In this document: in pieces, positions 56,545 through 64,000 of the stretch
Layout: each line of letters begins with the position of its first letter
How positions within the stretch are numbered: the first letter of the stretch is position 1
Assembly: GCF_050003625.1 (NCBI RefSeq)
Contig: NC_134398.1
Location: 86,305,983 to 86,369,982 of the forward strand
DNA: 64,000 nucleotides
From: Haematobia irritans
Lineage: Eukaryota > Arthropoda > Insecta > Diptera > Muscidae
Reading direction: 5' to 3'
The notes under the pieces: generated by a model
What the model was told of the DNA's origin: nothing
The model's input: the letters and a program-made list of their open reading frames with translations, nothing else
The model's database searches: none
Program-made: the position numbers and the translations under genes

Positions 56545-57418
56545 ATGACTTTAAAACAATGTGTTGAAACATTTTATTAATTTTGAAGATTTTTTCAGAA
56601 ATATTAAATCCATTTTGACTTCATTAAAACGAAATTTTCATTCATGTTAGGATACACATTTTTATGTCGAATCACTTAGCTATAAGGACAAACAGACTTC
56701 ATTGAAAAGTTTAGAGACTTTTAGACAAGGAAAAAACTTTATTTCAGAGAAATACGTCTTCTATTCTAAGCAAAATTCGTATTCGTATTTTAAGCATGTG
56801 AAATATTTGGCCTCCCGACAATATTCTTTGCGGTGCACCATCTACTATTTAATATGTGATAGAAACCAAATTTATGAAAATGGGCCAAAATGGACCAAAT
56901 TCTGTTTGGTCTGACCATCGGACCAAATTTAAAAATTAGAAATCTTTTGGACCAATTTTGGTCCGATCGGACCAAAACGGCAACGCTGATTGGAATTGAA
57001 AGTCTATACACAGAGTAGAAGTAACTACTCTCCGAAAGTTTTTTTTTTGTTTTGCAACAGACGTAGAGAAGAGGTTTTGTTATATTTGTAATGTGAAATC
57101 AGTCCGTGGTATACCTACGAATATTCTTACTCAGATCTACTGTTTTTCGTTTTTTTCTCCTTTATTGTAAAAATACATTTTCGAACAGCGTTTTTAAGAA
57201 ATGTTCGTTCTCAAAAAAAGTAGATAACATGCAATAATACAAATCAAGTCATTGGTTTTCAATGTGAGAAAAAATTAAAATAAATGTATGTATATGCTCA
57301 CATTTTTCAACCAAAATTTAAACTATCCATAATTTCAATTAAATTTTCGAGAACTAATATCAGAAATAAGAGAATGCTAGGATATAGTACAATAGTAAAG
57401 CAAATATGAATGTCCTTA

Positions 57419-58432
57419 CACTGAAAAAAAGCATGCCCGGTTCCAAAGATTTTGTCTTTACTTTAACAGTTTGGGTATTAATTCCGAGCCAAAGAAGCGG
57501 AGAGTACAAGTAAGGATATTTTAAAAACGCAATTCTCTTTTAAATTTGGGGGTTATGTACTTGCTTCTAGGTTAGGTTAGGTTAGGTTAGGTTAGGTTAG
57601 GTGGCAGCCCGATGTATCAGGCTCACTTAGACTATTCAGTCCATTGTGATACCACATTGGTGAACTTCTCTCTTATCACTGAGTGCTGCCCGATTCCATG
57701 TTAAGCTCAATGACAAGGGACCTCCTTTTTATAGCCGAGTCCGAACGGCGTTCCACATTACAGTGAAACCACTTAGAGAAGCTTTGAAACCCTCAGAAAT
57801 GTCACCAGCATTACTGAGGTGGGATAATCCACCGCTGAAAAACTTTTTGGTGTTCGGTCGAAGCAGCAATCGAACCCACGACCTTGTGTATGAAAGGCGG
57901 GCATGCTAACCATTGCACCACGGGAGCCACCGTTAGGAAGCAAATATTAATTTTTCATTTTTTTTTAGATGTTTTTCGCCAATTGTTATCAAAATCCTTT
58001 AAAAACGAGTTAACGACAATGTTATTTTCCATATTAAGACTCGACTTCCAGTAGAAATTATGCTATGTTTCAAGTAAAAAGCGTCTTTAAAATAAAGTGT
58101 TGAAACACAAGTCTTATTTTTTAACGATTTTTTGCTTCGTAGGCAAGATGCAAAAAGGAAACAAATTTAAAGACAATTTTATTAATTTTAAAGAATTTTT
58201 CTTAATTATTAAAGTCACGTTGACCTTACCTCAAAAATTTTATCTTTCATGTTATGATACACATTTTAATGTAAAATCACTTAATTACAACTTCATTCAA
58301 AAGTTTATTGACTTTTGGACAAGGAAAAAAACTTTATTTTAGAGAAATGCGTCTTCCATGTTAAGCAAAATTTGCATTCTTATTCTAAGGGCATGAAATC
58401 TTTGACTTCACGACAATATTTTTTGTTCAGTG
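57419..58432. mobile_element. TIR element H-2 (1,014 bp, with SINE)
   Basis: It begins CACTGAAAAAAAGCATGCC and ends CAATATTTTTTGTTCAGTG, with TA at both flanks. Same locus as H-1 in hAT-1. The nested SINE is at 57570-57932. Confidence 0.82.
57570..57932 (-). mobile_element. tRNA-derived SINE
   Basis: On the minus strand: GGTGGCTCCCGTGGTGCAAT, an A box around TGGTGCAATGG, a B box GTGGGTTCGATTG about 45 bp on, a ~290-bp body, and a tail of CCTAA repeats (TTAGG on the plus strand, 57571-57600). It would be transcribed by RNA polymerase III and mobilised by a LINE. A degraded sister is at 43230. The tail resembles the arthropod telomere repeat, but with only about six units it is more simply a SINE tail. 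Confidence 0.85.
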
Positions 58433-59344
58433 TAGAAAACTAAAAAATTAAATATAAATAAGATCGTGTAATTGCATTTATTTGACGTTCATTACAAACA
58501 TCTTTGTAGTAATACGGGATGAAATTGATCGAAAGTACTGTTGTTACTTTTACAACACGTACTAGAGATATATTTTGACATTTGCCGTTTTTGAAAACAA
58601 TTACCAAAAAAAACACGTTGTGTTTTCCAAATGTACGTACGTACAAAAATACATATCGTACATTTTAAACGTTTACTCACACTGCGCTAAGTACTAGCTA
58701 TATTTGAAATTACCTACACAGTGTAATTTCAAAGTTACACATTTCATTCAAGTAATATTTTATTCGGAGCGGAGCGGTTTTTCATTTGGAAACCGCTCCG
58801 CTCCGGATTTTAGAAATGCCGCTCCGCTCCCGCTCCGGCAAAAAAAGGGCTTGCTCCGCTCCTGATCCCTGTGGAAAAGTACATATTTTTTGAATGATAC
58901 ACCGGAAACAAGGCCGTATTCAGGGGGGGGGGGGGATGAGGGGGATCAAACCCCCCCGAAATGAATGAATATTTTTATATAAATAAATATATATTTTTAG
59001 CCGCATAGAAATAGAATCTTATCTATATATATCTATATATATATATATTATATGTTGAAGAAAAGCTTAAGGTTTTATTTTGAAAAACGCTTACCTATAA
59101 AACTTGCACAAATCATATAATACTAGTTGAAAAGCCCGTCAAACGACGGTCGAAAAAAAAAACAAATTGTTTTTGTTCTCGCACCACAAATTTAATTTTT
59201 GGAAAATGTCTTTCTGCTTTTTATGTGTGTTTGTTGTTCTTTTTGTGAATATGACTCGCTTTGTTTGGCCATAGCAACAACAACGAAACAGCCAAACACA
59301 CATGCGTAAATGAAATGGCGCAAAACTGCGAAAAGAACCTGCCT

Positions 59345-60166
59345 AATTCAGCGATGGAAGCACTTGGAGAGTACAATAAAGAGATATTTCCAAACGTGCA
59401 TATTCTTTTAAAAATTTTGGTCACTTTACCAGTTACTCAGGGATGGAAAATACAATTTTTAAGAAAGTACAAAAAAGGTATTTTTTGAGCGGAAAGGTAC
59501 TTTTTACTAAATTTCAACAAAACATTTCACTGCAAGATTATTGTCAAGAGACTGAATTTTAAAGAAAATAAAATTTTGACAAAATTTTCTATATAAATAA
59601 AAAAAATTTTCTATAGAAATACAATTTTGACAAAATTTTCTATAAAAATAAAATTTTGCAAAAATTCTATATAGAAATAAAATTTTGACAACATTTTCTA
59701 CCAAAATAAAAAATCGATAATATAGAATCGCATTCTTTTTTCGACTAAAACATTCTTGAAGTTCAATAAAATCCTGTTTTGACTATGTCTTTTACAAAAT
59801 CGAGATTTTCTTCCCACATGAACATGTCTGTTTTGCCATATTTGTAAAAGACTATTAGCAAATAAGGTTGATAAAGACTTTCTCAAAATATTAAAATATT
59901 TTGTCAAAGCCATTGTACCATAAATCTGATATCGACTCAAAAATGTCTACACAAAAGGTACCAAATCCTTCGCGGGGGTACTACGGTACTGACGTTCATT
60001 TTCAACAATGAAGAGATTAAAGACGTATCTTACAAATTCGACTAGCTAGAGTAGACTCAATGGATTGACATTAATTTCGGTTCATCGCCGAATAAATGTG
60101 CCGACTAAAGAAGTGATTGATTTATTTGCTGCCCAAAAAGCCCATCGGCTCAATTTAATATTATAA
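59345..60166 (+). pseudogene. hAT transposase C-terminal fragment, second copy
   Basis: Same NKEIFPNVHILLKILVTLPVT segment as in M1, then the MITE, then FSTMKRLKTYL. An in-frame TAG follows (ACTAGCTAGAGT at about 60040), so it carries a further lesion not shared by M1. Confidence 0.78.
59438..59996 (+). mobile_element. hAT MITE N2, right end disrupted
   Basis: It begins CAGGGATGGAAAATAC at the same transposase position as N1, with tandem TAGAAATAAAATTTTG units. The right part holds about 250 bp of unrelated sequence, and the terminal CATCCCTG is lost. Confidence 0.7.
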
Positions 60167-60263
60167 AAATATTGTATACATACCTATACATAAATAAAAT
60201 TTTCTACACATCAGATTATATGAATATTTTTTTAAAGTTGAACCCCCCCGAATTAAAATCCTG

Positions 60264-60684
60264 GCTACGGTCTTGACCGGAAAGAAACCATTTCCGGTTC
60301 CAATGATTTTGTCTTTATATGGTATTGTCTCTGAGCCAAAGAAGACATAATTCTCTTTTAAATTTTCTTCATGTGCTCTTAAATTCATTTAAAAACCTGT
60401 TACCGCCAATATAAGTTTCCAAATTCAAGTAAAAAACTTTTCTAATTAAGTGTTAAAAAACATCTCATGTTTTTGAACTCCTGTTTGCATTGTAGTGAAG
60501 ATACAAAGAGTAAAAAACTAAAAGAATTTTTCAGAATTATTAAAGCCAAGTTGACCTTAGTCAAATGGAGTTTTCTTTCAAGTTAAGATATTCATTTTCA
60601 AGTCGAATCACTTAACTAACATATAAGGATAAGACGACTTCGATGAAAAGTTAATCGACATTTTACATAACATGTTTTTGAGTG
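60264..60684. repeat. H-related relic
   Basis: The motif order ACCATTTCCGGTTCCAATG, GATTTTGTCTTTA, GAGCCAAAGAAG, TTAAAGCCAAGTTGACC and TTTTTGAGTG follows H-2 with strong divergence. Confidence 0.55.
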
Positions 60685-60839
60685 TGTCATCCTTTGATTG
60701 CCTACGAGAAAAGCGTTTCCTTCGCATTTTAGATTGCTAACAAAAATATTTCTTCTACGATCATAACAGTTTATTTAAAGCAAAAAAAATTTTTTTTGTT
60801 TGCTTATCACATACCAATTAACATTAAATAAAAAACCTG
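60685..60839. other. Unrecognised spacer
   Basis: AT-rich, nothing recognised. Confidence 0.4.
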
Positions 60840-63430
60840 CCAACGAGTATGGGACCTAGCTCACATGGGACCTACGAATCGATATGGTCTGTTTGCACGA
60901 TACGTACACTCAAAAAATTATCACCAAAAGTTTTTCAATTAAACACTTAATTAAATTTGGAAACGGATTCAATTAATATGTTAATTGATTCAATTAATTA
61001 TTTAATCAAATCCGAATAAAAACCAATTAAAAAATGATTGATATTTGTTACCTTTCCAATTAAAATATTAATTGATTCAATCAATTTGTTAATCAATTCG
61101 GAAATAATTTTCAATTACAAACGTGAGTGAAATTTTTTCCGTTTCCAATTACACATGTGATCGATCCAATCACCTTTGTGATTGAAACTGAATAATTTTG
61201 AGCAATGGAAAGAGCGAAAAGAGAACAAGAGAATGGGTATTTATTCAACAATGTATGATGGAGAGATCAGTCTGTGGAAGTAACTCGTAACGAACGGTTG
61301 GGTTTTTATTTTTCGCGTATATTGAAAAACTTGATTGGCGACATTCTGTCTGCTGCATTCAAAATATGTGCATAAATATTTTGAACGCAACAACAAATCA
61401 TAGCAAAGGGTTGAAATAAATAAAGTGTGCAACAACAAACAGCCACGTGGTAAAGGTTTGAAAAAAATATATGACAGAACGCATTTGAAATTACCTGTGT
61501 TTGTGTTTTGTGGTATTGTAAAAATGGAAAACAATCTACGTTTATTGAAGGTAAGAAATTGTGAAATGTGAATACCGTTTTCCATTGAAGCCTGTTTACA
61601 TTAAACGGACTAAAATAATATATTTTTTATTCATTTCTTTTAGTGACCAATTTTATTTCGTGAAATTGACCAATCAATCCCATCAACTCCATCATTTTAT
61701 CAAATATATAAGAATATGTTTGCAATAAAAAAGTGGGTACCGTATTGATCTTTTAAAATTATAAATTTTTTTCAATCCTAGTTTTCTTAAAACCAAGAGC
61801 GGTATGGGTTTGTTGGAAGATTCACCTTGAAGTTGCGAAGTAGCGTTGGCATTAAATTGCATTTTTGCCTGCCTTTTTCAGTTTGAACCCAAGTAGAGAG
61901 CAGTATATCTGGTATATAAACTAATGAGCTGAATTATGTAATGGTAAAAAACTTATTTCTTTTGCATTTAAAAATATGAAAAATATCCGAAAATAATAAA
62001 AATATGTATTTTCCATTTATATTTTTTTCTATTTCCAGAATTCGCAAGTTATCATCAATATAATACCAAATATTACATTGCTTTCCCATTATTTTTGTCT
62101 TTGATTGGTTCAAATTTTAATAGACGATTTCAATGTGTGGACATTTTGGAAAGGAATTAAATTACCGAGCTCCTTAATACACCTTTTTATGCTAAAAGGC
62201 TACAACTGCAAAAGAAGATTATAATTCTGCAACCTGGAACTAAGAATTGAACTTGATATTCTATGCAGGTAATGTTTAACAAAATTAACTTTTAATTGAA
62301 CAAAATTAAATTCGAATTATTCTGTTTACTTTCAGAAAAACTAATTTAGCTTACAGGCTGCTGAATTATTGGAAATCTAGGCGCATCTACATATTAGAAG
62401 GAACATGCTAACATGGTTATTATTATAAGGAAGATAATGATTTATATAATTTATTTTTTCACCCTATAGTTGAACAAAACACAAATGACAAGAACCAAAT
62501 TTATTTGTCTATTGCATAATTAAAAAAATAATAAAATATTAAATATGTTTTATAAGAAACACATATTTTCTTTTATTTCAAAAGAACAAAAAAACTAAAT
62601 ACGATTTTGGGTTCGCAATATATACATTTTTTGATCGAAATTTATAGCCAATTTCAATTAATTATTTAATTGAATGAATCAAATAGTTGATTGATTTTTG
62701 TCGCGAAATTAATTAAAATTTTAATTGATTCAATTAAAACTGTGATTGAATTTTATGTTAAAAATCAATCACGTTTTTAATTGATTCAATCACACAATTA
62801 ATTGATTCCGTGACAAAAGTCAATTAAATTTGTAATTAAAAATCGTGTTGGTTTTCAATCAAAATGGGTGATTGATACTATCATTTTCGTGATTGAAGAC
62901 ATTTCAATTAAAAAAATGATTGAATCCGCGATTTTCGTGATTGAAATCAAAAAAAATTTTTTGTGTGTAAAGAGCCAGAATTGAAATATGGGGGTCGCTT
63001 ATGTGGGGGCTATATACAATTATGATCTTGATATGGACCAATTTTTGTGTGGTTGGGGATCGATTTATCTGTGTGCTATAGACCGATATGGACCTAGTTA
63101 GACATGGTTGTTAACAGCCATATACTAGCACAATGTACCAAATTTCAACTGACCCGGATGAAATTTGCTCCTCCAAGAGGCTCCAAAACCAAATCTCGGG
63201 ATCGGTTTATATGGGTGATATATATAATTATGGACCGATTTCGACCAATTCCTGCATGGTAGTTAGAGACAATAACTACATCACGTACCAAATTTCAACC
63301 GAATCGGATGAATTTTGCATTTCCACGAGGCTCCGGAGGTCAAATCTGGGGATCGGTTTATATGGGGGCTATATATACTTATGGACCGATGTGGACAAAT
63401 TTTGGCATGGTTGTTAGAGACCATATACTA
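60840..63430 (-). mobile_element. Family A composite A5 carrying K3
   Basis: 60840-60906 and 62968-63430 are family A unit sequence in minus orientation, interrupted by K3. The right part matches the left flanks of K1 and K2 (299-476, 3524-3636) in inverted form, so this is a second copy of the left-hand composite, without K1 and the mariner. Confidence 0.78.
60907..62967 (-). mobile_element. TIR element K3 (2.06 kb, inverted)
   Basis: It begins CACTCAAAAAATTATC and ends AAATTTTTTGTGTG, TA at 60905-60906 and 62968-62969. Colinear with K1 and K2 in inverse. On the plus strand splice-like junctions are visible: AAG/GTAAGA at about 61550, TTCTTTTAG at about 61644, CTATTTCCAG at about 62038, ATGCAG/GTAATG at about 62270 and TTTCAG at about 62336. 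Confidence 0.85.
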
Positions 63431-63743
63431 TACTGGTAGAAAAATGCTTCGTACTATTAACGAACGGGCTTCGTTGATTATTTTTTGTTAATATAACGAC
63501 ATTTTTCATTATAAGAACGAAAGTGATCGTTAATACAATGAAATCAATCGTAAAAAGACAATTTTGTGTTTTTGTTTTTCGTTATATTAATGAAATACAT
63601 TTCGTTAATATTACGAATATAAACTTAGTATTTTTCGAGAACTAGAATAAAAGTTTTTGCAAAGATGGAATTATTATAATCATTTGTATATAGAGAGAAA
63701 CTTTTGGAAAGTTTTAGCTTTTAAAACACAGTCTTTTTTTATA
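63431..63743. mobile_element. TIR element R, left part
   Basis: ACTGGTAGAAAAATGCTTCG follows TA in the middle of a family A unit. Dense TTCGTTAATA/TATTAACGAA motifs follow. The right end is not identified. Confidence 0.55.
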
Positions 63744-64000
63744 CACTGGTAGAAAAAGTTTCGTTAATACGATGAATTCCTACGTTGTATTGGTTATTGG
63801 TTATTCAACCGTCGAACTGAACGGACGTGTTTTCTAATAGCGGAGTATTTCATCGTAATAAGTACTTATTACGAATTTCACGTGTGGTGGAAATAATAAA
63901 CCACCATGCAGCGAAATTCAAAGTCATCCACTGGGTTGCTAACTTCAGGGCCCAGTGGACGGGTAACGACTGAAGTTATAAATTTGGGCAGCGACCAAGA
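63744..64000 (+). mobile_element. TIR element Q, left end, cut by the window
   Basis: It begins CACTGGTAGAAAAAGTTTCG after TA and has the same TIR style and TTCGTTAATA motifs as R. About 160 bp in, an ATG opens a frame that continues past the window. Confidence 0.55.
63906..64000 (+). CDS. Start of an unrecognised reading frame, partial
   Basis: ATG in the favourable context AAACCACCATGC opens at least 31 codons (MQRNSKSSTGLLTSGPSGRV...) with no stop before the window ends. The segment is clearly less AT-rich than its neighbours. If element Q is autonomous this would be the start of its protein. The visible part matches no family I know, and 31 open codons can occur by chance. Confidence 0.3.
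   Translation, partial: MQRNSKSSTGLLTSGPSGRVTTEVINLGSDQ

Larger units (their letters stand above)
55747..58871. mobile_element. hAT transposon hAT-2
   Basis: Same termini as hAT-1 (CAGGGATCCGGAGCGG; right end TGATCCCTG) with the 8-bp duplication TGCAAAAG/TGGAAAAG (one mismatch; 55739-55746, 58872-58879). CGCTCC arrays lie at both ends. It lacks A2, B3 and C2, and so reveals their empty sites. It contains transposase remnant, D3, H-2 and a SINE. Confidence 0.9.
58921..60263 (+). mobile_element. Dead hAT element M2
   Basis: It starts CAGGGGGGG and ends CCCCCCCGAATTAAAATCCTG. Colinear with M1, including the MITE at the same position. Flanking 8-mers (GCCGTATT, GCTACGGT) do not match, so the boundaries may be eroded. 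Confidence 0.75.

Noticed and set aside
57571..57602. Telomeric TTAGG repeat, suggesting a telomere or internal telomeric array
   Set aside because: Only about six units, in the exact place of a SINE tail. Flies have also lost TTAGG telomeres.
57867..57932. tRNA gene on the minus strand at 57867-57932 and at 39484-39562
   Set aside because: A and B boxes are present but the acceptor stem does not close, and both continue into SINE sequence.

Overview
The window is AT-rich animal DNA made almost entirely of nested transposable elements. It looks like a calyptrate (muscid-type) fly. It has the GTCY/TATATA mini-me-type repeats known from Diptera, a BEL/Pao retrotransposon, hAT and mariner remnants, a tRNA-derived SINE with a (TTAGG/CCTAA)-type tail, and no prokaryotic gene organisation. 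No convincing single-copy host gene is visible. The only long intact reading frame is the BEL/Pao polyprotein on the minus strand (8199-13928).

Layout. 299-5884: a mini-me/Helentron-like family A element broken by two ~2.1 kb TIR elements (K1, K2) and a deleted mariner. 5886-7273: relics. 7274-17243: a small TIR element (E1) split by a 9.47 kb BEL element (7469-16938) with two identical-looking 363-bp LTRs; the BEL leader carries its own family A insertion. 17405-23803: minus-oriented family C and B elements, plus a 3.3 kb segment nearly identical to 25195-28489. 23842-38034: a large TIR element (G) whose first 8 bp are the target duplication of a 6.9 kb hAT (23850-30722), itself filled with A, B, D, C and H elements. 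G also carries H, J, F and E elements. 38205-39016: two tandem LINE-like tails. 39484-45386: SINE pieces, hAT relics and G-related relics. 45470-48857: an inverted second copy of G. 48858-55746: mostly unexplained sequence with E, J, hAT and family A copies. 55747-58871: a second copy of the hAT. 58921-60684: a dead hAT and relics. 60840-63430: an inverted copy of the left-hand family A+K composite. 63431-64000: the start of another TIR element with a frame running off the window.

The most interesting signal is a lineage of non-autonomous TIR elements (E, F, G, H, J, K, L, and Q at the edge). They share ends of the form CAC-N2/3-A-tract and make 2-bp target duplications (mostly TA, but also CA and TT). 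Several are proven by unoccupied copies of the same site inside this window. Three of the families (F, G, K) carry splice-site-bounded, apparently non-coding cassettes. The second signal is a set of four mini-me/Helentron-like families (A-D). Each has terminal hairpins whose stems differ between families but still pair, insertion between T and T, and a shared 153-bp tandem unit.

Coordinates of element ends were read by eye. Element letters are names used only here.
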